Shown here one piece after another: positions 8,529-17,340 of a stretch of 64,000 nucleotides of DNA (the first letter of the stretch is position 1; the number at the start of each line of letters is the position of its first letter). Origin of the DNA: Methanolobus bombayensis (GTDB taxonomy: Archaea; Halobacteriota; Methanosarcinia; Methanosarcinales; Methanosarcinaceae); assembly GCF_017873415.1 (NCBI RefSeq), contig NZ_JAGGKD010000004.1, forward strand, positions 1-64,000, written 5' to 3'. The notes beneath the pieces are model-generated. The model had not been told where the DNA came from. It searched no databases and saw only the letters and a list, made by a program, of their open reading frames with translations. The position numbers were made by a program, and so were the translations under genes.

Positions 8529-10433
8529 ATGAAAACAGCAATCTTAAACCAATTAGCGGAAGCTGTGGTCGAAGGTGATGACGACCTGGCTGAAGAACTT
8601 GCACAAAAGGCTCTTGATGAAGGAGTTGATCCTTACGAGGCAATTGTAGATGGACTCGCAAAAGGAATGATAATTGTAAGTGACAAGTATGAAAAGGGTG
8701 AAGCCTTTGTGCCACACCTGCTCATCGCGTCCAGTGCTATGTATGCAGGTATGGATCTGCTTACTCCTCATATGAAAATAGAGGGCAATGGAAAACGTTC
8801 CATTGGTGTAATAGGAACAATAGAAGGAGATGTCCACGACATCGGAAAGAACCTTGTAAAAACAATGCTCTCTGCATCCGGCTTTGATATGGTTGATCTG
8901 GGACATGACGTGCCGGTAGAGAAATTCGTAGAGGTAGCCAAAGAAAAGCAGGCAGACCTGATCTCCATGAGTGCCTTGATGACCACTACCATGACCAACA
9001 TGGAGAAGGTAATTGAGATGCTGCAAGAGGAAGGTACCAGAGATTCTCTTATAGTTATGATCGGAGGAGCACCTGTTTCCCCTGAATTTGCAGAGAAGAT
9101 CGGTGCAGATTCCACACATCCTGATTCCATGGAAGCTACTGAGTGGGCAAAGGATGCTGTAAGCAAACTTGCTCCAGCTGAACAAAGATGGAGTGAGGAG
9201 AAGATCTCACTTGGCAAGGTCAAATACAGAGAGATCCTTGCTAAAAAGCAGGTTAAAGGAAAGACAGACATAGGTCTGGAAACTGCAAAGCAGATAGTTT
9301 CTGATTTTGAAAGTGTATCTGTCAAGACAAAAGAAGAAATGACCCACATGGACAGGACACTGGCATCAATGGCTGACAAGAAGGTCGACAGATTGCCTGT
9401 TTATCCTCTGGCATGTGGTGTATTGAGGAAATTCGCTGATGTAAACTACAAGGAGTATGCTACTGATATCAATGCATTCGTTGAGAGTGCTTACCTTGGA
9501 TCCAAATATCTGGATACTGACATGTTCGTAGGTCTCATCGATCTTTCTGCAACATCAGCTGATTTCGGATGTAAGATAAAGTACCCGGAAGATGACACAC
9601 CTTCATCTGAAGGACACCTTGAGGCATATGAACAGATTGAAGTTCCTGAGGTCAAAGAAGGTACCCGTGCCTATGAGCTTATAATGGCTTCCAAAGCAGC
9701 CACTGAGAAACTTAATAAGGAACTCGACACACCATTTGTGGGATTCCATGAAGGTCCTCTGCTTACCCTTACCCAGCTTATGGGTGCGGATCGTGTCCTG
9801 ATGGATATGAAGACACATCCTGATGTGGTGCTTGAAGCAGTCCAGAAATGTACGGATTACATCTGCCAGGTATCTGAACTGTTCTTTGAAGAAAGTGCCT
9901 GTAATGCGCTGTGTATCGATAATCTCTGGTCTAACAATGTGATCATGAGCGAGGAGGACTACTGGAAGTTCGATGGTAAGTTCGTGTATGACCAGCACCT
10001 GCCTATATTCAAGCAATACGATCAGCCTTACATAATACACAACTGTGCAGATGCAGTACACTTTGATACACAGATATCAAAATTCGGAACACAGCTGTAC
10101 AGCTACGCATACTATCCAAAACTAAGGGGCAAGGGCTCACAGAACTATGCAGACCTTATTCCAAAGTATGGTAATGAATGCTGTATGATGGGAGAGATTA
10201 ATCCTGTAGAGTTCATGGATAATACTCCTGCAGGTGTTCAGAAGGTAAAGGACGACACCAAGGATCTGCTTGAAGGCGTGCTTCCTGTGCTCAAGGAGAA
10301 TGGACTACAATCCAAGTACGTCATGGCATCTGGATGTGAAATCCCGCCCGGAGGTCCTCTTACAACCGTGAAGGCAATGGTAGACGTTGTCAAAGAAATG
10401 GGTCCGGACCTTCAGAAACAAATACTCGGATAA
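8529..10433 (+). CDS. Fused corrinoid protein / methyltransferase, MtsD/MtsF/MtsH type
   Basis: A 634-residue fusion. Residues 1-215 are a methylamine/methionine-synthase-type corrinoid protein: a helical cap, then the cobalamin signature DVHDIG with the cobalt-ligand His103. Residues 265-634 are a UroD-fold methyltransferase with the zinc ligand set His504, Cys506 and Cys603 (HNC and SGC). In Methanosarcina such fusions move methyl groups between methyl sulfides or methylmercaptopropionate and coenzyme M through the bound corrinoid; the exact substrate here is unknown. I chose ATG 8529, preceded by GGAGGC; the open frame extends 25 codons upstream but without such a site. A hairpin plus T-run follows the stop, so this gene may be expressed much more than those after it. 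Confidence 0.93.
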   Translation: MKTAILNQLAEAVVEGDDDLAEELAQKALDEGVDPYEAIVDGLAKGMIIVSDKYEKGEAFVPHLLIASSAMYAGMDLLTPHMKIEGNGKRSIGVIGTIEGDVHDIGKNLVKTMLSASGFDMVDLGHDVPVEKFVEVAKEKQADLISMSALMTTTMTNMEKVIEMLQEEGTRDSLIVMIGGAPVSPEFAEKIGADSTHPDSMEATEWAKDAVSKLAPAEQRWSEEKISLGKVKYREILAKKQVKGKTDIGLETAKQIVSDFESVSVKTKEEMTHMDRTLASMADKKVDRLPVYPLACGVLRKFADVNYKEYATDINAFVESAYLGSKYLDTDMFVGLIDLSATSADFGCKIKYPEDDTPSSEGHLEAYEQIEVPEVKEGTRAYELIMASKAATEKLNKELDTPFVGFHEGPLLTLTQLMGADRVLMDMKTHPDVVLEAVQKCTDYICQVSELFFEESACNALCIDNLWSNNVIMSEEDYWKFDGKFVYDQHLPIFKQYDQPYIIHNCADAVHFDTQISKFGTQLYSYAYYPKLRGKGSQNYADLIPKYGNECCMMGEINPVEFMDNTPAGVQKVKDDTKDLLEGVLPVLKENGLQSKYVMASGCEIPPGGPLTTVKAMVDVVKEMGPDLQKQILG

Positions 10434-10435
10434 GC

Positions 10436-10470
10436 AGGAGTGATCACTTCCCCCTACTTTTCCTTTTTTA
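10436..10470 (+). terminator. Palindrome plus T-rich tract after the fused methyltransferase
   Basis: The palindrome GGAGTGATCACTTCC (core AGTGATCACT at 10439-10448) lies just after the stop and is followed by a T-rich tract (about 10458-10469). This is a plausible terminator or attenuator inside the block. Confidence 0.6.
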
Positions 10471-10551
10471 CTCATACGTGATTTGAAAGTCACTTCATGA
10501 GGTCTACATCCATCAGGTAGGGAAACCCCCCTATTCTCCACAAAAAGGGGG
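10471..10551 (+). promoter_or_regulatory. Two further hairpins in the mts-hyuA intergenic region
   Basis: The first hairpin pairs CTCAT/ATGAG and GTGA/TCAC (10471-10501). The second pairs CCCCCT (10527-10532) with AGGGGG (10546-10551) around 13 nt. Neither has its own T-run. They could mark an RNA processing or stability boundary before the next gene. Confidence 0.4.
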
Positions 10552-10601
10552 CAACCACCTCAACCTCCACACATTAACCCTCCACATAAAAGGTGATAAC
10601 A

Positions 10602-12533
10602 ATGAATCTTGGGCTTGGCATAGACACTGGCGGCACATATACAGATGCCGTGATCATGGATTTTGAAGATGGATCGATAATCGATTCCAACAAATCTCTT
10701 ACTACTTACCCTGATCTCATCAAGGGCATAATTAATTCTATTGAAGGTCTAAAACCTGAATATCTTGCTGATGTGAGGTTCACTTCGGTATCCACCACGC
10801 TCGCCACTAACACCACTCTGGAGGGCAAGGGATATCCGGCGGGTCTAATACTCATTGGCTATAATATATCCCGTAAAATTCCTACGGATCATATTCTTTC
10901 CATTGAAGGCAGGCATGATGCCGATGGGAATGAAGTGGAACCCCTGAGCGATCTGGAGGATGTAAAGGAATTTGTAAAAGCGAATCAGCATAAAGTCTCC
11001 TCATTTGCCTTATCTTCATATTTTGGAGTACGCAACCCTGAACATGAACTTACTATCAAGGAGATGATTCAGGACCTTACAGATCTTCCGGTGGTCTGCG
11101 GACATGAACTTTCCATGGACCTTGGTGCTTATGAAAGAGCTTTGACAGCACTCCTTAATGCTCAGTTGATCCCGGTAATTGATGAGTTCATAAGATCTGT
11201 ACGGTCTGTAATGCGGGATAAGAATATCAATTCCGTCCTGATGATGATGAGATGTGACGGATCACTGGTTAAGATAGAAGAGGCATTGAAAAAACCAGTG
11301 GAATCTATTTTTTCCGGACCTGCAGCAAGTCTGCTTGGCGCTGCACACCTGACAGGCCTCAGGGACTGCCTGACAATTGATGTGGGAGGCACGAGTACGG
11401 ATATTTCTATGATCCAGAATGGCATGCCTGCTATCAGCGGTTCCGGTGCTGTGGTCGGTGGCTGGGATACAATGGTCAAGGCAATTAAAATGAATACATC
11501 TGCCATTGGGGGAGACAGTCATGTCTGGATGAAAGAAAGAACGTATATAGGACCTAACAGGGTCATACCTCTGTGTCTTTGTGCTTCTGAATTCCCTTCT
11601 ATAATAAGCAAACTGCAGAATGCTGAAAAAAGCTCCAGGCGCATAATGAACGACATTATCCAACCAACATCATTCTTCATGTCCAATGGAGCAAAATCCC
11701 ATTCGCTTCATGCCTCAGAGCTGGAGATCGAAGAAATGGAAATATTTGACGCCATCACAGAAGAGCCTTCTTCAATATCAGATATTGCTTCAAGGACAAA
11801 TAAGCATCCTCTGATATTCGAAAGTACTCTGAAAAGGCTCATACAGAAAAGATATGTAAGACAGGTGGGTTTCACTCCGACCGACGTTCTGCATGTGACC
11901 GGTGACTATACCAGATGGAATCCCACTGCATCGATGTTGGGAGCTGCGATAATTTCTGAATACACCTCAATGGATCTATTTGATCTCTGTGCCAAACTCA
12001 AAGAAGATGTATCCAGAGGAATTGTACTCAATCTAATTGCACACTGCGCAGATAATGTGGAGAAGGCTGGCCTGGAAAAAATATTGAATGGCACAGAACT
12101 AATGAAATTCACAATAAAGGACCCTGTGGTAATGGTAGGAGCTCCTGTGGCTGCATATGTGAAAGACATGGAAAATGTTATTGATGCGGATATAAGGGTC
12201 CCGGAGTATCATGAAGTGGGTAATGCTGTGGGTGCTCTTGTAGGTAATGTGGTCTACAGGGAAGAAGTATTGATAAGACCCAAAGCACCCGGTAGCTCGG
12301 AGTATCTACTATTCTCTGAAAAAGGAAGATACATGTTCGACAATTATCAGGATGCTCTTGATATGGCAAATTCCCTTGTCAATAATACAGTTTCAGAGTA
12401 TATGTCAGGTTACGGATTAAGTATGGATAACGTCACTTTCGATCTTGAATCCAATAACATCGGAAGTATTGGAACAGTTCCTCTTGAGACAAAGATCGTT
12501 GGAGTAGCTGTTGGTTCTCCAAGGAGGTTATAA
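10602..12533 (+). CDS. Hydantoinase/oxoprolinase-family (HyuA-like) ASKHA ATPase
   Basis: A 643-residue protein of the hydantoinase A/oxoprolinase family. It has the two phosphate-binding motifs of the actin/Hsp70-like fold, GIDTGGTYTDAV at residues 6-17 and DVGGTSTDIS at about 260. Family members use ATP to open cyclic amides, but this one sits between methyltransferase, chaperonin and RamA genes. A role in corrinoid or methyl-donor metabolism, or as an ATP-driven conditioning protein like RamA (also ASKHA), is inferred. Residues of about 375-435 look like a winged-helix insert (IFDAITEEPSSISDIASRTNKH...), unusual for the family. The ATG at 10602 follows AAAGGTGAT; the GTG at 10593 is part of that site. 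The next gene begins one base after the stop. Confidence 0.85.
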   Translation: MNLGLGIDTGGTYTDAVIMDFEDGSIIDSNKSLTTYPDLIKGIINSIEGLKPEYLADVRFTSVSTTLATNTTLEGKGYPAGLILIGYNISRKIPTDHILSIEGRHDADGNEVEPLSDLEDVKEFVKANQHKVSSFALSSYFGVRNPEHELTIKEMIQDLTDLPVVCGHELSMDLGAYERALTALLNAQLIPVIDEFIRSVRSVMRDKNINSVLMMMRCDGSLVKIEEALKKPVESIFSGPAASLLGAAHLTGLRDCLTIDVGGTSTDISMIQNGMPAISGSGAVVGGWDTMVKAIKMNTSAIGGDSHVWMKERTYIGPNRVIPLCLCASEFPSIISKLQNAEKSSRRIMNDIIQPTSFFMSNGAKSHSLHASELEIEEMEIFDAITEEPSSISDIASRTNKHPLIFESTLKRLIQKRYVRQVGFTPTDVLHVTGDYTRWNPTASMLGAAIISEYTSMDLFDLCAKLKEDVSRGIVLNLIAHCADNVEKAGLEKILNGTELMKFTIKDPVVMVGAPVAAYVKDMENVIDADIRVPEYHEVGNAVGALVGNVVYREEVLIRPKAPGSSEYLLFSEKGRYMFDNYQDALDMANSLVNNTVSEYMSGYGLSMDNVTFDLESNNIGSIGTVPLETKIVGVAVGSPRRL

Positions 12534-12534
12534 C

Positions 12535-14142
12535 ATGAGCACTTCATTAGAGAATGTACAAAATATACATTCACTGGACAATATGGATGCCCTGCGTCAG
12601 AGTGTACGTAATCGTATAGGGATCAAAGATGATGTAGAAGAGGATGAACTGATATACCAGATGCTACAGGCGTCCAATGACATCAAAGACCTATTTTCAA
12701 CATCTTTCGGTCCCCGTGGCCAGAGTAAGATAATAATCAGTCCTACGGATGATATTTATCTTACAAGTGATGGTAAGACAATAATTGAACAGATCGATGT
12801 ATTGCATCCTGTGGTCACTTCCCTCAAAGAACTTGCTATATCCATGGACAGGGTATGTGGTGATGGTACAAAGACCTCAGTAATCCTTGCTGCAACACTT
12901 ATCGAGAATGCTGCTAAACTTATGGATTACGGACTGCATCCGACCACTATCATAAAAGGATACCAGCTTGCTTTGAATAAAGTGTATGATATCCTGAACT
13001 ATGAAAGTACACAGATAGTTTCTGATGATGAGCTCTATTCTGTAATAGAAAATGCAAGTTTGAGTAAAGGTGTTGAACCTCATCAGGCCGGGATGATCGC
13101 AGATATTGTTCTAAGAACACTTTCAGATATCAGGGAGCTTCATGTTGGTAACCATATAGATCTGAATGAATATATCAAGGTTATAAAAAAGGTAGGCGGC
13201 CCTTCTATCGAATCTGTCAATGGAATAATTCTTGATGAGACACCTGCAAGACCTGATATGCCGGACCATCTGGAAGATGCACGTGTACTAATGGTGAACG
13301 GTAATGTCAAATTCGAAAGTAAGATCATAAATTCCCAGCGTAATTTGAGAATAGATTGTTTTGACAATTCCGGACTTCTCCTGCAGGGTCAAAAGAGTAA
13401 TTTAAAAGTCATGTCCCGGAAGCTGATTGATTCCGGAGCAAACATCATTCTCTGTGAAGGAGATGTGGATGAATTCGTAGAGGAGTCCCTTGCAAAAAAG
13501 GGTATTCTACTTTTCAAAAAACTGAAGATACGGGACATGGAAATGGTCGGAAAAGCAACCGGTGCAAGTATCATTTCCATCCGGGATGACATCGTTCCTT
13601 ATGATCTTGGTCTTGTCAATGAGGTGAAGGTCGAAAAGAGGAACGATGAATATTTCCTTTTTATGTCTGTCAATGAACAGCCTATATCCACGATTATGAT
13701 ATGGGAGCCTTTCAGATATGGTCTTGAAAAACTTGAGGAGTCAGTGGATGATGCCATCAATAATGCAGCATTCATATTGAAGAATCCTCTCGTTGTCAAA
13801 GGGGGTGGAGATATTGAGTTTGTTCTTTCACAGATGCTCAGAAAGTATTCCTCAACTATTGAAGGTAAGGAGCAACTTGCAGTTATCGAATATGCAAACG
13901 CTCTTGAAGAGATTCCCAGAACGCTTGCAAAAAACGTAGGTCTTAATGAAGTGGATGCGATAACGAAGATGCTAACATCTTATAACGAAGGAATCGATTC
14001 CAGGATCGACCTTACAAGAAATGTCGTTCAAAACTATCCTCCAGTTTATGATTCCTCCAGTATCAAACAAATGGCTGTTATCGCGGCAACAGAGGCTGTA
14101 AGCAATATGCTGAGGATTGATAAGATTGTACTTAAAAAGTAA
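12535..14142 (+). CDS. Divergent group II chaperonin (thermosome/Hsp60-like) in a methyltransferase operon
   Basis: A 535-residue thermosome-family protein, an ATP-driven folding chamber subunit. Recognisable are GPRG at 59-62, TSDGKTII, the ATP loop CGDGTKTS at 108-115, an apical domain with a lid-forming segment, VVKGGGDIE, and EQLAVIEYANALEEIPRTLAKNVGL. The catalytic Asp of the ESVDDA block is kept, so ATPase activity is plausible. It lacks the Gly/Met-rich C-terminal tail of thermosomes and carries an acidic N-terminal extension of about 35 residues. It starts one base after hyuA, with AAGGAGGT before the ATG, so translation is probably coupled. M. acetivorans is known to have extra Hsp60-like subunits beyond the thermosome; this may be of that type. 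Location suggests a client among the neighbouring corrinoid enzymes. Confidence 0.93.
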   Translation: MSTSLENVQNIHSLDNMDALRQSVRNRIGIKDDVEEDELIYQMLQASNDIKDLFSTSFGPRGQSKIIISPTDDIYLTSDGKTIIEQIDVLHPVVTSLKELAISMDRVCGDGTKTSVILAATLIENAAKLMDYGLHPTTIIKGYQLALNKVYDILNYESTQIVSDDELYSVIENASLSKGVEPHQAGMIADIVLRTLSDIRELHVGNHIDLNEYIKVIKKVGGPSIESVNGIILDETPARPDMPDHLEDARVLMVNGNVKFESKIINSQRNLRIDCFDNSGLLLQGQKSNLKVMSRKLIDSGANIILCEGDVDEFVEESLAKKGILLFKKLKIRDMEMVGKATGASIISIRDDIVPYDLGLVNEVKVEKRNDEYFLFMSVNEQPISTIMIWEPFRYGLEKLEESVDDAINNAAFILKNPLVVKGGGDIEFVLSQMLRKYSSTIEGKEQLAVIEYANALEEIPRTLAKNVGLNEVDAITKMLTSYNEGIDSRIDLTRNVVQNYPPVYDSSSIKQMAVIAATEAVSNMLRIDKIVLKK

Positions 14143-14160
14143 TCTTGAGGGGGAGTTTGA

Positions 14161-15276
14161 ATGCCTGAAGAAATGACTTCAAAGGAACGTTTTGTCAACG
14201 CTCTTGAATTTAAAGAAGTGGATAGGGTACCACTGGGATATTTGTGGTTTGGAGCTGGTAATGCGGTACTTGACCGTATGAATGCGAGCATGGAGGATGT
14301 TTATTATTCCGCAAAAGGAATCGCAAGAGCACAAATATTAGCAAGGGAAATGTATCACCATGACAATGTAATGTCTCCATGGGGATGCTTGCTTGTGGAA
14401 GCGGAGGCAATGGGGGCAAAAATAAACATCAAGAAAGATGGCTATCCCTCAATTGCTGAATTTCCTCTTAAGTCTGCAAAGGAATACGAAAATATAGACC
14501 CGATTGTCATGGAACGTTCAGAAAGGAGCAGGACAATTGAAAGATCCATATCCCTGCTCAAAGAACAGCTTGGAGATGAGGTTTTTATTAGCTGTGCGCT
14601 CCTTACTCCTCTCATGCTTGCTTCCCAGTTAATGGATGGGAGCAGAATGTTCATTGAAATGATGAAGGATACCGATAATTTCCATTCACTGCTTGATGTT
14701 CTCACTGACAGTTGCATCACCTTTGCAGATATGTTACTTGATGCAGGAGCAGATGGTGCATTCATTGAGAATGGCGGGAGCACTTCTGATCTTTTCAGTC
14801 TGGAAATGGCAAAAGAGTTTGGCTTTGATTATTCTAAGAAGTTATATTCACACATACAGGATAGAGGTGGTTATGTGATTTCACATAACTGTGCAAACCA
14901 TGCTTTTCATGAACTGGAAATGGCTCTTGAACCGGACGCTTTGAATTTCTTCTTTGGGAATGTTGAAACACTTGATAAGAAATATGGTGTTGATTGTCTG
15001 AAACTTCATAATCATAACCACACTGGTTGCAGCAAAAGATATTGTTTCAGGGATTTCAGAGAGTTCAGTGATCAGGACATATGCCTGATGGGGAATATCA
15101 ATCCATATGCATTCAGTTTCGGGGGAGGAAAAAATATCGGTACTGAAGTAAAGAGTTGTATGGATGCTGCGCCTGATAAAGGTTTCATACTAAGTACCGG
15201 ATGTGAACTTCCATTAAATACGCCTCCGGAAGAGATGATGATTCTATGGGAATCAATGAGATCATGTTTTAAATAG
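14161..15276 (+). CDS. Stand-alone UroD-family corrinoid methyltransferase
   Basis: A 371-residue protein of the uroporphyrinogen decarboxylase fold, in the branch of methylcobamide methyltransferases. The zinc ligand set is visible as His242 and Cys244 (SHNC) and Cys348 (STGCELPLNTPPEE). It has an unusual His/Cys cluster before the C-terminal part, LHNHNHTGCSKRYC at about 282-295, which could bind another metal. It contains no corrinoid domain, so it must use a separate corrinoid protein; the only one in the block is fused to the upstream Mts-type protein. It starts 18 bp after the chaperonin stop with GGGGGAG before the ATG. The methyl donor or acceptor is unknown. Confidence 0.88.
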   Translation: MPEEMTSKERFVNALEFKEVDRVPLGYLWFGAGNAVLDRMNASMEDVYYSAKGIARAQILAREMYHHDNVMSPWGCLLVEAEAMGAKINIKKDGYPSIAEFPLKSAKEYENIDPIVMERSERSRTIERSISLLKEQLGDEVFISCALLTPLMLASQLMDGSRMFIEMMKDTDNFHSLLDVLTDSCITFADMLLDAGADGAFIENGGSTSDLFSLEMAKEFGFDYSKKLYSHIQDRGGYVISHNCANHAFHELEMALEPDALNFFFGNVETLDKKYGVDCLKLHNHNHTGCSKRYCFRDFREFSDQDICLMGNINPYAFSFGGGKNIGTEVKSCMDAAPDKGFILSTGCELPLNTPPEEMMILWESMRSCFK

Positions 15277-15286
15277 GGGTAATAAA

Positions 15287-16909
15287 ATGTACGGAATTGC
15301 ATTAGATGTGGGAACCAGTGGCTTTAGAGCCCAATTGATCGACCTTGAAACAAAAGAAGTAATCAAGACTTCAATGACAATGAAGCATCCGTTGCCAGGT
15401 GGCAATGTAACTGACCATCTTGACTTTGCCATATCAATTGGTGAAGATGTGGCACATAATATAATCATAGATGCTGTCGGAAAAATGATAGAGGGATTCG
15501 ATGTTGATCCATTGCAGATATCCAGGATGGCTGTTTGTGGTAACCCTATCCAGCTCTCCCTTTTCCAGAACTCGGAGATACGCGATCTGGCTTATGTAGG
15601 GAAAAATATGCGGAAAAGACTGGGTATAGATAATGTGCAACGTGATGCCCGGATATTCAAAGCTACTGATATATTCCATGGGATCCTGAATCTTGATAAT
15701 TGTTTGATAATTATTCCGCCTGCCATTGAGCATGAGATTGGTGCTGATGCGCTTGCTATGATTGTGGAGACAGATTTTCTTGAACAGGAAGAACCAACCC
15801 TTGTAACGGATTACGGAACTAACGCTGAGATGGCCATAAAGGTCGGCAACAGGATAATTACAGCAAGTGCTGCCGCAGGACCTGCTATAGAAGGACAGGG
15901 CATAAGTTGTGGTATGCTTGCAGCTCCGGGAGCTATTACTAATGTTGATCTGGAAGGTGGGTTCTGGAGAATATCAGTACTAAATGAGAATATGGATGTT
16001 GTAAAAGGTCATCTTATAGATCCTATAAGCGGAACAATACTTGAAGGGTCGGATGTGGTACCTACCGGTATTACGGGGACAGGGCTTATTTCAATATTGT
16101 CTCTTGCGATAGAAACAGGGATCGTGGTAAGTCCACCTAAACTAAAGTATGGAAAGATCGAACTTGGTGATGGTATCGAGGTATCAGAAGAGGATATCAA
16201 AGAGGCTGGTAAGGCCATAGGCGCTATAAGGGCTGCTCAGTTAACCCTGATACATGAATCCGGTATCGCTTATAAAGAACTCGAAACCATGTACATGAGC
16301 GGTGCTTCCGGTACCTATGTAGATCCTGGGAAAGCAAGAAAAATAGGCGCGTGTCCTGATTTTACTAAGAGATCAGTGCAGTTCGGTAATACATCTCTGT
16401 CTCTTGCAAGAGATATAATTCTTGAAAAGGTTAAACTTGATTCTTTGATAGAATTGGCAGGAAACATTAAAGCTGATCATCTAATGATGGCAACCAGTGA
16501 AACCTTCAAGAAACTCTACGCCTGTGAACTTGGATACTGGACAGAAGGTATGTCCATAGAGATGTACCGAAAACTTTTGAAGATGTCAAAATTGCCAGAA
16601 CTGCCAGTTCCTGTAGAATATCCTGTGTTTGAGAAGAGGGTTACTAAAGATATTAGTGAGACTGGTAACAGGCGGGTAGAAGTAATAGAGGACATCGGTG
16701 TCACTCTTGAAGAACTGGCAGTGGGATGCATAATGTGCCACAAATGTGAAAATGAATGTCCGGAGCATGCGATATTCATAAAAGCTGATGATAATCTCTT
16801 TGCAGAATACAACAGCTTGAAATGTCTGGGAACGGCATGCAAAAGATGTGTGAATGTGTGCCCGGTACATGCAATTGACTACAAAGAGATAAAGATCATG
16901 GAAAACTGA
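15287..16909 (+). CDS. ramA: RamA-like corrinoid protein reductive activase
   Basis: A 540-residue ATP-dependent reductive activase that returns inactive Co(II) corrinoid to Co(I) in methanogen methyltransferase systems. The N-terminal ASKHA part starts with ALDVGTSGFRAQLID and has a second motif VTDYGTNAEMA. The C-terminus carries two [4Fe-4S] sites: Cys481, 484, 487 and 491 (CX2CX2CX3CP) and Cys513, 518, 521 and 525 (CX4CX2CX3CP). It lies 10 bp after the UroD-type gene with GGGGTAATAAA before the ATG. The cluster context makes the fused corrinoid methyltransferase the natural client. RamA is the family name; whether it also serves methylamine systems elsewhere in the genome is unknown. Confidence 0.92.
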   Translation: MYGIALDVGTSGFRAQLIDLETKEVIKTSMTMKHPLPGGNVTDHLDFAISIGEDVAHNIIIDAVGKMIEGFDVDPLQISRMAVCGNPIQLSLFQNSEIRDLAYVGKNMRKRLGIDNVQRDARIFKATDIFHGILNLDNCLIIIPPAIEHEIGADALAMIVETDFLEQEEPTLVTDYGTNAEMAIKVGNRIITASAAAGPAIEGQGISCGMLAAPGAITNVDLEGGFWRISVLNENMDVVKGHLIDPISGTILEGSDVVPTGITGTGLISILSLAIETGIVVSPPKLKYGKIELGDGIEVSEEDIKEAGKAIGAIRAAQLTLIHESGIAYKELETMYMSGASGTYVDPGKARKIGACPDFTKRSVQFGNTSLSLARDIILEKVKLDSLIELAGNIKADHLMMATSETFKKLYACELGYWTEGMSIEMYRKLLKMSKLPELPVPVEYPVFEKRVTKDISETGNRRVEVIEDIGVTLEELAVGCIMCHKCENECPEHAIFIKADDNLFAEYNSLKCLGTACKRCVNVCPVHAIDYKEIKIMEN

Positions 16910-16948
16910 AAAATTCATTTATTTATAGATGAACAAGGAGAATATATA

Positions 16949-17263
16949 ATGACAGAAGTAAAGGTAAATTCCAATATTTGCGGTTTCACTCATGTCGTAA
17001 GAGGTAAAAAGGATGGTCAAAAGATAATTGTTGACATTGACACTCCATGTGAGAAGATAAAGAAAATGTCTCATCTAGAGGTCGACACGATGGATCTTTT
17101 TGATATTAAAGATAATATTGTAATGGAAAAGGCTAAAGAAGCCAGATGTACTGCTACATGCCTTGTGCCCTGTGCAGTAATGCATATATGTTGTATAGAA
17201 GCAGATTTCATGTCGAGTACCCTTGCCAAAGAATCAGGAAGCCTTAGTATCGAGTTTTTGTGA
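16949..17263 (+). CDS. Small Cys-rich conserved protein next to methyltransferase genes
   Basis: A 104-residue protein with a basic first half and a Cys-rich second half: CGFTH near the start, then CTATCLVPCAVMHICCIE. Nine Cys in this length suggest a metal or Fe-S site. I believe it belongs to a conserved domain-of-unknown-function family found near methanogen methyltransferases, but that is from memory. AAGGAGAATATATA precedes the ATG. It lies between ramA and the MtbA-like gene, all in one direction, so it is probably co-expressed. No function is assigned. Confidence 0.8.
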   Translation: MTEVKVNSNICGFTHVVRGKKDGQKIIVDIDTPCEKIKKMSHLEVDTMDLFDIKDNIVMEKAKEARCTATCLVPCAVMHICCIEADFMSSTLAKESGSLSIEFL

Positions 17264-17340
17264 CTCGATTTCTTTAATTGGTATGCTATCAATATTTCAG
17301 TTCAATTGTCAAATGCATTAAATAAATGTGGTTTTAAAGG

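Noticed and set aside
8553-9379. Two long minus-strand frames (210 and 203 residues) opposite the fused methyltransferase
   Set aside because: They lie opposite a highly conserved gene, overlap each other and match no family.
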